Positions 1 through 48,104 of a DNA stretch of 64,000 nt are shown one piece after another (the first letter of the stretch is position 1; the number at the start of each line of letters is the position of its first letter). This DNA comes from Actinostola sp. cb2023 (Eukaryota; Cnidaria; Anthozoa; Actiniaria; Actinostolidae): NCBI GenBank assembly GCA_033675265.1, contig JAUJYZ010000366.1, positions 124,001 to 188,000 on the forward strand, read 5' to 3'. The notes under the pieces are model-generated. The model was not told where the DNA came from and made no database searches. It was given only the letters and a program-made list of their open reading frames with translations. A program made the translations under genes and the position numbers.

Positions 1-1
1 A

Positions 2-132
2 TATTATATTGGGTTCCCTGTGTTCTTAGGCACGGAATCCGTATACGCGGTTACGTATACGTTAGCATTTCAAAGTCCATTGGACGGAAACGCGGACGAT
101 TCCGTATGTGACACAGGAAGCCCAATATAATA
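2..132. mobile_element. Short palindromic element
   Basis: TATTATATTGGG at the left edge is inverted at 121-132, followed by matching TTCCTGTGT and CGGAATC segments. Probably a small MITE. Confidence 0.55.
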
Positions 133-244
133 CTCCTTCTGCGAGCTCTACCACAGGAAACCCATCAACTATTTTACATGCGCATAACATATGCTTAGTT
201 TGAGGGACTTGAAAATCGATTACATATGAAGTGAATAGTGGGAT

Positions 245-890
245 GGTTCAGTAGTTTGAAATCGTGATATGCTAATTCGGTGACGTCAGATTGGTTTTAA
301 TTTATTATACAAAAGCGCCCTTGTGCAAATTACATGTATTGACATTCTTTTTCATCTGGCAAAACAGTTTTCTACAACTTATATACATGATGTTAAACTT
401 TTTTTTCTATTTCAGAAAAGAGTGCTGCTTGAAAAAATATAAATAAGTTACGGCAAAAACCAATCCGAATGGGCTTGTGTCACCTGTCACGTGACTTTTT
501 AAATTTTCACCGAAGGCAAGCGAAAATATCATAACTTGAAAGAGCATACTAAAATTAGTAAAAGTTGAAAATGTTAAAGGAATCAAACAAATAAGACAAA
601 AGTTAAAGGCTTTCAAAGTTTCCCGCTTTGACAAGGATTTATATGGGTTTTTCGCTTGGAGGCCAACATACATTTCCATACAAAAAAGGCAAAGTTTGAA
701 TGTCTGTAACTCTTGCCCTATTTACTTACTTCCCTTCAAACTTTCCACTTTTACTAACTTTAGTATGCTCTTTCCAGTTATGGTATTTTCGTTTGTCTTC
801 AGTGAAAATTTAAAAAGTCACGTGGCAGGTGACACAAGCTCATTAGCATTTCACGATTTCAAACCTTTATAACTCGCAAATGCGAAACGA
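245..890. mobile_element. Foldback element (P5) containing a nested foldback (P1, 468-844)
   Basis: Outer arms: GAAATCGTGATATGCTAAT at 259 onwards and ATTAGCATTTCACGATTTC near 842-860. The inner P1 element has AATGGGCTTGTG...CACGTGAC arms, the AAAGAGCATAC core and ATTAGTAAAA. It lies downstream of importin exon 27 in the transcript. Confidence 0.6.
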
Positions 891-1045
891 ACAGCACGCT
901 TTTTGACGAATTGGCTTTTATGAAATGCCAATAAAATCGCATTTACAACGAGGTATCATATTATAAAATAATAAAATCAAATAATATAAAAAATCAAAAA
1001 AAATATTAAAAAAAAAAGATAAAATAATGATCACAATTGTTTTAC

Positions 1046-38488
<37,443 letters not shown>

Positions 38489-38559
38489 AATGACGTTGAA
38501 ATTGATCACAAATGCTATCATGTATTCTTCATCTCGTGTAGATTTCACTGGAGAGAAAA

Positions 38560-38700
38560 AAAGACCGGGAATTAATGCGCACGCTGTGATGGGGGCTCGC
38601 CGCTGGTTGAGATAAATGGCGGATTCACCACAGGAATCCCGCGTACTACTGATGAAACACAGGAATCCCAATTCCGATAAAAACCGATAAAAACCAAAAT
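38560..38700 (-). promoter_or_regulatory. Possible importin-7 promoter / 5' UTR region
   Basis: Immediately upstream of exon 1. It holds AAATGGCGG (38614-38622, YY1/initiator-like, seen near starts of housekeeping genes). No TATA box is evident. It overlaps repeat-like 'acaggaatccc' sequence, so the true start could lie elsewhere. Inference only. Confidence 0.25.
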
Positions 38701-38894
38701 AAAAACCGATAAAGGAGTAGCCTGCGGAGGAGGCTAGTAATGAGGCTAGGCCGAGAAGGACCGGGATAGAAAATGAAAACTAAAATAGAATATCAAATAA
38801 AAAGGAACAATCTAGAATATACTAAAAATTGATAGCATATAAAATTAACCACAATCCTTTGCGAACCAAAAACACAAATTCAAAAGAACACCAC

Positions 38895-38972
38895 CCACCC
38901 TCGATTAAGCACCCCCCTCGATTAAGCGACCCCCTCAGTGCACACAAAATTTGAAATAAGCGCCACCCCTCG

Positions 38973-39025
<53 letters not shown>

Positions 39026-39245
39026 ACGCCCCCTCCCCTCCCCTAAGAAATATGGTCAGTAAGAATTACAGAATATGGCATATAATTAGCTTGCTTATGT
39101 AAGTACCATGTTATTGAAGTTAATATGTTTCCGAGTTCAAATCACGTTTTTATATTAAGCGCCCCCCCCCCCCCCTCAATTAAGCACCCCCCTTGATCAC
39201 AAAATTAGAAATTAAATAAGCACACTGGGCGCTTAATCGAGGAAA
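38895..39245. repeat. CGATTAAGCGCC repeat with a TTA microsatellite
   Basis: CCTCGATTAAGCACCCCCCT, then a (TTA)n run at about 38975-39023, more AAGCGCCCCCCCC, and GGGCGCTTAATCGAGGAAAT at the end. Upstream of the importin gene. Confidence 0.7.
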
Positions 39246-39334
39246 TACGGTAATAATGACTATGAAAATGATCATGACTGATTAGGTGATCAACGTAACA
39301 AACAACAACAGATAAGAGTGTCTCTGTGTCTCTG

Positions 39335-39497
39335 TGGCGGAATTAGGGGGGGGGGGTCCATTGGGTGTGCCCGTGCACCCCCCTTGCTGCCCAGGAACAA
39401 TTCAATAATACGATTTTTTTAAATACAAAAAATCGATTCGCGTAGCATTTCCTTCTGGAGTGAACCCCCCACCTCAAAATCCTAGATCCTCCCCAGT
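39335..39497. repeat. Dispersed repeat, inverted copy of 23264-23415
   Basis: CTTGCTGCCCAGGAACAATT and TTCCTTCTGGAGTGAACCCC; starts with a nine-G run. Confidence 0.55.
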
Positions 39498-39762
39498 GTC
39501 TAATTGAAACCGCTTCTCTTGACCGCCATTTTATTCTCGCCCACAATGCTTAGCTAGCTTTGAAGCCATCGCGAGCGCTCGCGCTTTAAAACAGGAAACC
39601 CATCAAAAAGAAGCGCGCATCCGCGCACATGCAAATATATCTGAGCCTGTTATTACAAAATGTCTCAGACAACAAGACCATTTTGAGGACAGACTCCATA
39701 TAGTATATCAATAAACATAACTTAACACTTTTTAATTATTTTAAAGTATTTTACACTATGAA

Positions 39763-40182
39763 TTGGAAATTCATTGGAAATTCATTGGAAATTCATTGGA
39801 AATTCATTGGAAATTCATTGGAAATTCATTGGAAATTCATTGGAAATTCATTGGAAATTCAGGAGTGGAAATTCATTGGAAATTCAGGAGTGGAAATTCA
39901 TTGGAAATTCATTGGAAATTCATTGGAAATTCATTGGAAATTCATTGGAAATTCATTGGAAATTCATTGGAAATTCATTGGAAATTCATTGGAAATTCAT
40001 TGGAAATTCATTGGAAATTCAGGAGTGGAAATTCATTGGAAATTCATTGGAAATTCATTGGAAATTCATTGGAAATTCAGGAGTGGAAATTCATTGGAAA
40101 TTCATTGGAAATTCATTGGAAATTCATTGGAAATTCAGGAGTGGAAATTCATTGGAAATTCATTGGAAATTCATTGGAAATT
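39763..40182 (+). repeat. 11-bp GGAAATTCATT array 1
   Basis: About 36 units of GGAAATTCATT with occasional 14-bp GGAAATTCAGGAGT variants. Ends at ATCGCGTAAAATTG. Confidence 0.97.
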
Positions 40183-40194
40183 CCATCGCGTAAA

Positions 40195-41045
40195 ATTGCC
40201 CAAGAAATCAGGTCATGACCATGTTTTTGGTTGAAAGACAAAGATAAAACATTTCAATAACTTAAAAACATTATGAAAAACAACCCTGTATTTTTCTCCC
40301 CCCAAAAACGTGTTTAAATATTTTTCCGAATTCGCAAGTTCCCGCGAGAAATTTTTAAATTAGCGCCCAATCCCCACTCGGCCAATCCTTCTGGATTCTC
40401 AGTCTTTTTCAGTCAAATTTAATCGATTATCTAAGGGAGACTAGGACCTGAATACTTGGTTTCCCTGTGGAATAGAGGCTTGGCTACCAACTTTTCAAAA
40501 TGGCCGAAGAAAAATAGCTCTACACTCGAGAAACGTGGACAGTTTGGCGTGTTTCGCTACCTTCTTGCTTGGCGACAGATCAGCGACTGTTTGAACTAAA
40601 CCTTTGGAAAATCGCTTGTTATATTTATCCTACCAAAAGTCAAATATTGGGATTAAACAAAGCTATACAAGGTTAAGAGAAACCCATGATAGACTTTTTC
40701 CTTCTGGTCACTCGCGAAGCACAATGACAGATATTTCATCTTACGTTGGGACATTTCATACTGAAATACGCCATTCTTCTTCCGATTCTACTGTAAAAAA
40801 ATCGCATGATCGACCGGCAGCAGGAGAATAAAAATGGTAAGCGGTTTTTCAGTAGTTGTTTGCCTTTTATTTCCCGTGATAGACTTTTTCTCTTGAAGCT
40901 TGTTTACATTTTATTTTATTTATCAAAAGTAAAGACTTGTTCAAAGTTCTTGTATTTTTTATTGGCCGTGAGCTCTTACGGTGAAAGGAGAGACTGGTGA
41001 CTTATGCTAATGTACGAAAAATCCCGGATGTGACATCCAATTTTA
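40195..41045. other. Unique segment between the two 11-bp arrays
   Basis: Holds TCAAAATGGCCGAAG (40496), short open frames (MTDISSYVGTFHTEIRHSSS at 40724-40831) and AAAATGGTAAGC at 40833-40844, which could be a start codon followed by a donor. No homology recognised. Its edges are an inverted 14-bp pair (ATCGCGTAAAATTG / CAATTTTACGCGAT). Confidence 0.4.
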
Positions 41046-41053
41046 CGCGATGA

Positions 41054-41510
41054 TTGGAAATTCATTGGAAATTCATTGGAAATTCATTGGAAATTCATTG
41101 GAAATTCATTGGAAATTCATTGGAAATTCAGGAGTGGAAATTCATTGGAAATTCATTGGAAATTCATTGGAAATTCATTGGAAATTCATTGGAAATTCAT
41201 TGGAAATTCATTGGAAATTCATTGGAAATTCATTGGAAATTCATTGGAAATTCATTGGAAATTCATTGGAAATTCATTGGAAATTCATTAGAAATTCATT
41301 GGAAATTCATTGGAAATTCATTGGAAATTCAGGAGTGGAAATTCATTGGAAATTCAGGAGTGGAAATTCATTGGAAATTCAGGAGTGGAAATTCATTGGA
41401 AATTCATTGGAAATTCATTGGAAATTCATTGGAAATTCATTGGAAATTCATTGGAAATTCATTGGAATTAAATTCATTGGAAATTCAGGAGTGGAAATTC
41501 ATTGGAAATG
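41054..41510 (+). repeat. 11-bp GGAAATTCATT array 2
   Basis: Same unit and orientation as array 1, with the same GGAGT variants, starting after CAATTTTACGCGATGATT. Confidence 0.97.
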
Positions 41511-41599
41511 CATTGCTTTTCTTGCACATTTTAAAATGTATTGAGATTGATATGTATTGATAAAGCATAGGGAAAATCTAATTATAATAATTATGTAGA

Positions 41600-41706
41600 A
41601 TTATCTTTTTACACGGCTCAAAGGGAGAGCACTTTGTAATTAATTTTAAGTTTAGTGATTTTGATTCCGTGTCTAAATAAAGTTCATTCATTCATTCATT
41701 CATTCA
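41600..41706 (+). mobile_element. Possible retroposon 3' end with TTCA tail
   Basis: CGGCTCAAAGGGAGAGCACT...GTCTAAATAAAG then TTCATTCATTCATTCATTCA. Looks like a SINE or LINE terminus. Confidence 0.4.
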
Positions 41707-41714
41707 ACGATTGG

Positions 41715-42615
41715 CGTTATTCCACTCAAGCATGTTAAGGCATGTGTATTTTACGTATGTTTTCAGATTCATAAAAAAAAACATTTTCATCAATATCTCC
41801 ATGCAGTTTGAAGCTATAGCTTTGATGTTTGGCCATCAAGTGACATTCGAGTCTTAGGATATTTCAGTGAGCTTGATAATGTTGACTTTTCATGGTCACG
41901 TGACCTTGAGACAAGAAAACTGACATTTAAAAATGCGCTTACGGTTTTTATACATTTCCAAAATATTTTGCAGTAAAATCATGACACATAACCTACTTAA
42001 TAAGATCCTGTTTGGATTGCATGACTTTTGCTTCTTGTTCTCGAGAAATATGCAAATATTGCTTTGGTCACGTGACCTGTTTTGTTGATTATTTCGTTTT
42101 CAAAAATTGATGGACATCCAATCCAAACTGAATCTTATCAAACACATTATATGCAACAATTTTACATGAAAAATTTTAGAAATCTATAACAACCGTGAGC
42201 GTGAGTGTTTTCCTTACCTGTTGATCACGTGACCACCAAATGTCAACAATATCAATCAAAAAATATCAAAACACCTAAATGTCACTTTATGTCAAAACAT
42301 TAACTTCATAGGTTTAAAACTTGATGAAGATATCAGTAAACTTAATATATTGCTATAAAAAACATGCATTACAGTGTGGACACTCGAACCGTGAACACTT
42401 TGTTTTTATCTAACACATATTTATAAATTATCCATTGAGCAAATTGATCAGAAAAATGATTTATTTTGATCACTAAGTGTATTTAAACTCAATGTTCCAT
42501 TTAAAAGGCTATGAGGCAATAGAAAGGTCGAAAAAAAAAGCTCGAAAAAAACTTGAAGTGTTCACGGTTCGAGTGTCCACACTGTAATATGCTTGAGCAG
42601 AATAGGAATACACGG
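41715..42615. mobile_element. Palindrome-ended region with CACGTGAC motifs and a nested MITE
   Basis: ACTCAAGCATGTTA at the left and ATATGCTTGAGC at the right are inverted. GGTCACGTGACC-like sites occur at 41896, 42067 and 42225. A 221-bp MITE at 42368-42588 has ends ATTACAGTGTGGACACTCGA / complement and 4-bp duplications ATGC (42364-42367, 42589-42592). Confidence 0.55.
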
Positions 42616-42619
42616 AATA

Positions 42620-43475
42620 ACATCCCAAATTCGCTGTCACGCAGCTACTACTGCCCACTGTAAAATGAACCAATTCCTTGTTGTATCAAGTTACAAGGAA
42701 CAGTTTGGAATTTGAAATGTGCTGAAATAAAAACATCCAAGTGTTTATTCCATATATTCCTATTCTTGAATAGGGTCAATCGATCTCACCCTAAGATTCG
42801 AAAAAATACGACTACCAAGAAGAACTAACCTAATGGATATTTTTGAAATTTGACATAGTCTTTTACGTTTTATTATTGTTCTTATTCCTAGGTTTTCATC
42901 CGGAAATTTGAACTGAATTGGCGCTGCCTGGGTGAAGATTTTCAGAATAAATCAATGAGTAGCCGTTTTCACTTTCACTTAATTTACCTGGTTACCATAT
43001 TGATATCAGAAACATTGACTAGTTCACTTTCAAGTTCAAGTTTTTTGAGAAGTTTGAAATATGACCATTAACCTCTGTGTTTACATAGTTAATATATAAA
43101 TAAATAACACGTACACGTGTTATGATTGGCCAAAGGATGTGTATGAAGGATGTGTATGAAGGCCGCGTGCTCTAAAAATGCTAATACAACACACAGCTAG
43201 CGCGCATGCATGTATATACATTTATAACATAAATATGATCGATATAACGCAAGCTCTGATTGGCCAAAGGATGCGTATTATATTGCGCGTGCTTTATGAG
43301 AGCACAGTGCACGTTCGCGCAGATATTCAAACATTTTTGTAGCGAACAAAATCGAAAAGTTGCCTTAGAATCGTAATTGTATTTTATAAACATTTTGTCA
43401 GTAAGAACAAAATTGCAAAATTGCCTAAAATCATAATGGTCTATTATAAAAGACTACTGTTCTATGTGTAGATTT
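42620..43475. other. Intergenic, includes a decayed GT31 promoter duplicate
   Basis: 42960-43110 matches the GT31 upstream region (TGATATCAGAAACATTGACT, TTAATATATAAATAAATAAC). Nothing else recognised. Confidence 0.5.
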
Positions 43476-43624
43476 AGATTACTTTGGGGATGATCAGAAC
43501 ACTAGCTGGAGAAGTGTTGAGAAGGATCGACTCAGTTACACACGCTTTTAGTTCACTTTGCCTGGTTACCGTATTGATATCAGAAACATTGACTATTAAT
43601 TAACCACTATGGTTACGTAATTAA

Positions 43625-43635
43625 TATATAAATAG
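43625..43635 (+). promoter_or_regulatory. TATA-like box upstream of GT31 copy 1
   Basis: TATATAAATAG sits about 130 nt before the ATG. The equivalent position in copies 2 and 3 reads TATCTAAAGAG, which is no longer TATA-like, while the flanking TTAATATAATTAA and GTTAACACTACAA are conserved. A decayed extra copy of this upstream region lies at about 42960-43110. Promoter role is inferred. Confidence 0.4.
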
Positions 43636-43761
43636 TTAACACTACAATCATTACGTCAGTAGAGCCCTTTGAACTATAAACTGACGCGGCACTGTGCTAT
43701 ATTATTTCATCTGAAAACTAATTAATCAAGTACCGGTTTAACGAATAGCTTCAAATGAAAG

Positions 43762-44802
43762 ATGGGTTCACTTTGGTGTGGAAGAAATCGTCGAAGAACC
43801 ATATTGTTTTTTGTCGTATTCGTTTTGTTGGCAACATTGTTCAGTCAACTTGTGACGTTTAAGCATGAACAAAAGCGAGAAACCAAGTATATTAATTTTA
43901 CAACAGTTTTACAAAAACGCTCACTAAATCAGCCAACTTCTTGTCCGTACATTCGTCACTTCAAAAGGGTTGATGAGTCGACGTCAAAGTTTCTACTCAT
44001 CGAGCCTCACATAGAACCGACGATTCGCTGTGAAGACAGGCTCTTGCACCTCGCTGTTGTTGTGAATTCAGCCTGCTCGGGTGAGGAACACCGCCTTCGG
44101 AGATCTGCCATTCGAAAAACGTGGGCAAATACGACAGCAGTGGAAAGTGAGAACAAATGGCGGGTGTTCTTTTCCTTGGGGTTGTGCAGCGACGAAGAGA
44201 ACCGACTCAACAAAGAAGAAGCTTTGAGGAACAATGACATCATCATTGGAAGCTTCACAGACATTTACAGAAACCTTGTCTTTAAAACGTTCATGGCATT
44301 GCAGTGGGCTTCTTTTCGACTGACATTCAAGTACATCATGAAGACAGATGACGATGTGTACGTTCGTGTGCTACGATTATTAAAATGGCTGAAAGATGAA
44401 GATCATCCTGCTCCATTTTATGGTGGCTACATCAGAATCCATTCTCCAGTCGACCGAAATCCAGATAGCGCGTGGTATGTCTCAAGTAAAGAATACAGCG
44501 AGTCCCATTGGCCGCCATTTGCAATAGGAGCGTACGAAGTCTTCTCAGGTGAAAGCGTCCCGATGTACCTTAACTATACACAGCACATAACACCGTTCAA
44601 CACAGACGATACATATTTAGCTGTCGCAGCGAAAGAGTTTGGAATATCAGCGACGCAAATACCAGGATTTAGTTTTTTTTACAGACCTAATCACTGTGAT
44701 GTTGTTAGTATTACTACTATTGGCGATGGTCTGGACGGTGCAGAAATAATGCAGTATCATAGCTTTTACATGAACCAAACGGCAATTGATAATTGTGAGT
44801 AA
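43762..44802 (+). CDS. GT31 beta-1,3-galactosyltransferase-like enzyme, copy 1 (intact)
   Basis: A 346-residue single-exon type II Golgi membrane glycosyltransferase of family GT31. The family transfers Gal or GlcNAc in beta-1,3 linkage from UDP-sugar. A short basic cytosolic tail (MGSLWCGRNRRRT) precedes a signal anchor at residues about 14-33 and a short stem. The catalytic domain carries RRSAIRKTW (113-121), the metal-binding DDD at 196-198 in MKTDDDVYVRV, YGGYI (220-224), the WPPFAIGAYEVFSGE acceptor-site motif and a DDTYLAVAA variant of the family's ED-V motif. N-x-T sites occur at 45, 123, 271 and 338. The exact sugar specificity cannot be told. A TATA-like TATATAAATAG lies about 130 nt upstream. 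It is the first of three plus-strand copies about 4.7 kb apart and the only fully open copy in the window. Confidence 0.93.
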   Translation: MGSLWCGRNRRRTILFFVVFVLLATLFSQLVTFKHEQKRETKYINFTTVLQKRSLNQPTSCPYIRHFKRVDESTSKFLLIEPHIEPTIRCEDRLLHLAVVVNSACSGEEHRLRRSAIRKTWANTTAVESENKWRVFFSLGLCSDEENRLNKEEALRNNDIIIGSFTDIYRNLVFKTFMALQWASFRLTFKYIMKTDDDVYVRVLRLLKWLKDEDHPAPFYGGYIRIHSPVDRNPDSAWYVSSKEYSESHWPPFAIGAYEVFSGESVPMYLNYTQHITPFNTDDTYLAVAAKEFGISATQIPGFSFFYRPNHCDVVSITTIGDGLDGAEIMQYHSFYMNQTAIDNCE

Positions 44803-44804
44803 GT

Positions 44805-45215
44805 GAGCAAAGAGGAAAGGAAGGATGGGGCAAACGAACGAAGGAAAGGAGGAAAATAAGATGTATGATTGGAAAGAGAGATGAAAGGAACAAAGAACGG
44901 ATGCACAGTATAAGAGGAAGGATGCATGGAACGTTCGAAAATGGAAAATATGAAGGAAGGATTAATTAATGAGATGTATGGTGGAATGAAGGTGGAAGGA
45001 TGAATTCGAGGTTGGGTGGAAAGAAGGAAGGCAAGAAGTAAGAAAATAAGGATGGCAAGATTGAAGGACAGAAGAAAGAAAGAAAAGAAGGATGAAAGAA
45101 GGAAGGAAAGAAGGAAGGAAAGAAATCCTAAGAAGGAAAGAAAGAAGAAAGGAAAAAGGAAGGAAAGAAGGATGGAAGAAAATAAGCCGGAATGGAGGAA
45201 TGGAAGGAAGAAACA
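44805..45215 (+). repeat. GGAA-rich low-complexity region after GT31 copy 1
   Basis: Imperfect GAAGGAAAG / AAGGATGGAA purine-rich sequence directly after the stop codon, conserved in unit 2 (49500-49905). Copy 5 has an expanded pyrimidine counterpart at 57995-58640. Confidence 0.8.
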
Positions 45216-45280
45216 CTTTATTTAATCACATGACTTTGATAAGCCATAAAGATTGCTTCAAAACTAGAACTGTGCGTTGC

Positions 45281-45535
45281 AATGAGGATTTATCACGTAA
45301 TTTCAAAACTTATAGGAGACATAGGACAAATAAATGATTATCATAGCTGAAAGGAGCTCGTTGAAATGAATACAAATGTGAAGCTAGTTTGGAAAAGATC
45401 GCCTCACAAATTGCGAAGATATAAATTTTCAAAAATCGAAATTTTGTATGAAAACCTTTGTTGATAGGCAACTCTTGCCTACCAGCGTAAATTTCCAAAG
45501 GTTGTCATATAAAATTTCGATTTTTGAAAATTCAG
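45281..45535. mobile_element. Decayed P0 foldback in GT31 unit 1
   Basis: CAATGAGGATTTATCACGTA through apex TAGGCAACTCTTGCCTACCA. The right arm is cut and joined to the GT31 relic. Counterparts at 49984-50250 and 63705-63970. Confidence 0.65.
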
Positions 45536-45546
45536 ACATGAGCGTT

Positions 45547-45680
45547 CAGTTTTGCAAAAACTCTCACTAAATCAGCCATCTTCATGGATTCTTGTCCGTA
45601 CATTCATATGCATCTCTTCAAATGGGATTTGAAGTCGACGTCAAAGTTTCCTCTCATCGAGCCTCACATGGAGCCAACCC
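45547..45680 (+). pseudogene. GT31 5' fragment relic, unit 1
   Basis: About 130 bp matching GT31 codons about 48-86 (CAGTTTTGCAAAAACTCTC, TGTCCGTACATTC, TCATCGAGCCTCACAT), joined directly to a decayed foldback element on its left. Open reading is lost. Equivalent relics occur at 50253-50387 and, inverted, at 63568-63701, so it was present before the unit was duplicated. Confidence 0.7.
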
Positions 45681-45940
45681 GGAAATAGAGTAATGAAGAA
45701 GGGTACTAGATAACCCTTTATAAAATAATTTAGATATAACGCGCGCTTTGATTGGTCAAAACACCGATTTAGATTAGAGTATCTAAACACGTTACGTCAT
45801 TGGGGTTTCCATGACCTTGAAATATTTGGGATGTTGGGAGAACTCTGTACTGACTTGAGAAGCTGGAAAGCACCCCGCTCCGCGTCGTGGTTTCCTACGC
45901 TTCTGGAAAACTGTTTTATATTCCTTAATTAGAGTCGGTA

Positions 45941-46066
45941 CGTCAGGTCTTCGTGTAGCTGAATAAAAGTCCTGGCTATTGTTCTATTGTCGTTCTATGT
46001 ATGTATTGTTTTTACATAAAGAACAATAGCCAGGACAATTTGTGCAGCTACCTGAAGACCTTTCCG
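45941..46066. mobile_element. Short hairpin element (family of 1998-2451)
   Basis: AGGTCTTCGTGTAGCTGAAT and complement around GTCCTGGCTATTGTTC. Further copies at about 50660-50770 and 63185-63306. Confidence 0.65.
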
Positions 46067-46519
46067 TCGAGTCGGCTTAGCAAGGGACCGGAGAACACTC
46101 TGGTACAGGGAGAGTTAGAGAAGCGACCACAAGTCACAAATGACACGCTCTTAAATTAAACCTGAATTGCTTGATTTCATTAGACGTCACTTCCGGTCTC
46201 GTGAGGAATTTTCATCAGCTGAATTGCACCTTTTCAATAGAATACTCTCTGCTTGGTAGCACATGGAGGGCAGTGTTTGCCCGTCATTTGAAGAAAATAA
46301 TGAGATTCAAGTTTTAACAGCTGATTGAAACCAAGCGATTTTTAATTTTTATTTTTAAAAGTCGAAAGGCTATACGTACAACTAATTAACCACAATACCA
46401 ATCTTAACACAATCGAAACCATGGAGCCCTATAATGGATGCCAAGGATCGAATGGAGCCGGCAGACAGAGCATGATCAAAAGCTGGTGCAGAAAATTGGC
46501 CGCAAGGGCACAAAGTTCA

Positions 46520-47600
46520 GTCCCGGCATGTGTGGCCTGACCTACTGGTGGATCCTACATTATAGGGCTAACCTCAGCATCCAACTTTTCAAGTGATTAC
46601 TAAGAGTAGGGCACGAAGTTCCCGGTGTGTGTGGCCTGACCTACTGGTGATCTTAAATATAGGGCGAACTTCAGGATCCGACTTTTCAAGTGATTACTAA
46701 GAGTAGGGCACAAAGTTCCCGGTGTGTGTGGCCTGACCTACTGGTGATCCTAAATATAGGGCTAACCTCAGGATCCAACTTTTCAAGTACTTACTAAGAG
46801 TAGGGCACGAAGTTCCCGGTGTGTGTGGCCTGACCTACTGGTGATCCTAAATATAGGGCTAACCTCAGGATCTACCTTTTCAAGTACTTACTAAGAGTAG
46901 CGCACGAAGTTCCCGGTGTGTGTGGCCTGACCTACTGGTGATCCTAAATATAGGGCTAACCTCAGGATCTACCTTTTCAAGTACTTACTAAGAGTAGCGC
47001 ACGAAGTTCCCGGTGTGTGTGGCCTGACCTACTGGTGATCCTAAATATAGGGCTAACCTCAGGATCTACCTTTTCAAGTACTTACTAAGAGTAGGGCACG
47101 AAGTTACCGGTGTGTGTGGCCTGACCTACTGGTGATCCTAAATATAGGGCTAACCTCAGGATCTACCTTTTCAAGTACTTACTAAGAGTAGGGCACGAAG
47201 TTACCGGTGTGTGTGGCCTGACCTACTGCTGATCCTAAATATAGGGCTAACCTCAGGATCTACCTTTTCAAGTACTTACTAAGAGTAGGGCACGAAGTTC
47301 CCGGTGTGTGTGGCCTGACCTACTGGTGATCCTAAATATAGGGCTAACCTCAGGATCTACCTTTTCAAGTACTTACTAAGAGTAGGGCACGAAGTTACCG
47401 GTGTGTGTGGCCTGACCTACTGCTGATCCTAAATATAGGGCTAACCTCAGGATCTACCTTTTCAAGTACTTACTAAGAGTAGGGCACGAAGTTCCCGGTG
47501 TGTGTGGCCTGACCTACTGCTGATCCTAAATATAGGGCTAACCACAGGATCCACCTTTTCAAGTACTTACTAATGTATAGTAGGGCACGAAGTTCCCGCG
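46520..47600 (+). repeat. 97-bp minisatellite, array 1
   Basis: About 11 copies of a 97-bp unit containing GGCCTGACCTACTGGTGATC, ATATAGGGCTAACCTCAGGA and AGTAGGGCACGAAGTTCCCG. The period was measured from CCTGACC at 46829 and 46926. Confidence 0.9.
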
Positions 47601-47613
47601 TGTATAAACTTAC

Positions 47614-48000
47614 ATTCACTTCGCCGCCGGGAATAGAGCTACTATGGCGGTGTATTGCAGCTCTGATACCAGTCAAGGCACTTGGTGTGAGATCCTTCTA
47701 CTGGTTTGTTTTAAACTCTGTTTTAAACGCGAAGAATGCTGCTCAATTCTGTATTAAAGGCTTACATTCAATTCGCCTCGGCGCACCAGTCACGTACTGA
47801 ATTACTTTTTCATTCCACACAAAGTTTGTTTCCTCGTGTTTTTGGGGCATGGATTCTTCTTCGAGATTCTGTAAGTCCTCTTCGTCTAGCTGAGAAGACT
47901 GTGAATTTGCTTCTTCCTTAGGTTTTTTAGTTATTTTGTCGCTATCAAGCACAAAAACAATAGTTGCCTTCGAGTCAAAGTGCTGCCAGCCAAGAAATAA
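47614..48000 (-). other. Conserved ORF fragment in unit 1, exon-like, unrecognised
   Basis: The first part encodes an acidic stretch (DSDKITKKPKEEANSQSSQL, then EEDLQNLEEESMPQKHEE). After a break, LTPSALTGIRAAIHRHSSS reads to a canonical donor GTGAAT|gtaagt at 47614/47613. The LTPSALTGIRAAIHRH segment reminds me of tyrosine-recombinase-like (Crypton / DUF3504-type) proteins, but I cannot confirm it. There is no complete gene; probably a relic exon carried in the unit. Confidence 0.35.
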
Positions 48001-48072
48001 CGGCGCGAACAGTTGAATGGTTTGCAGTTCTGATTGGCTGGCTGGGTTATTTTCTTATTTTTGATTGACTTA

Positions 48073-48104
48073 GAGCAGCGGGCTAAAATACATTTCAGCC
48101 CGCT
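48073..48104. repeat. 32-bp hairpin present in units 1 and 2, absent in the inverted unit
   Basis: AGCGGGCT...AGCCCGCT forms a perfect 8-bp stem. The same 32 bp lie at 52797-52828. The equivalent site at 60093/60094 reads straight through (GAAATC|TAAGTC), so this is an insertion in one lineage or a deletion in the other. Confidence 0.7.

Noticed and set aside
39758..40234. KFIGNSLEIHW repeat ORFs
   Set aside because: The 11-bp unit gives a 33-bp coding period with no stops; an artefact of the array.
44007..44264. Antisense ORFs to the GT31 genes (MSVKLPMMMSLFLKASSLLS type)
   Set aside because: Shadows of the GT31 coding strand that recur with every copy.
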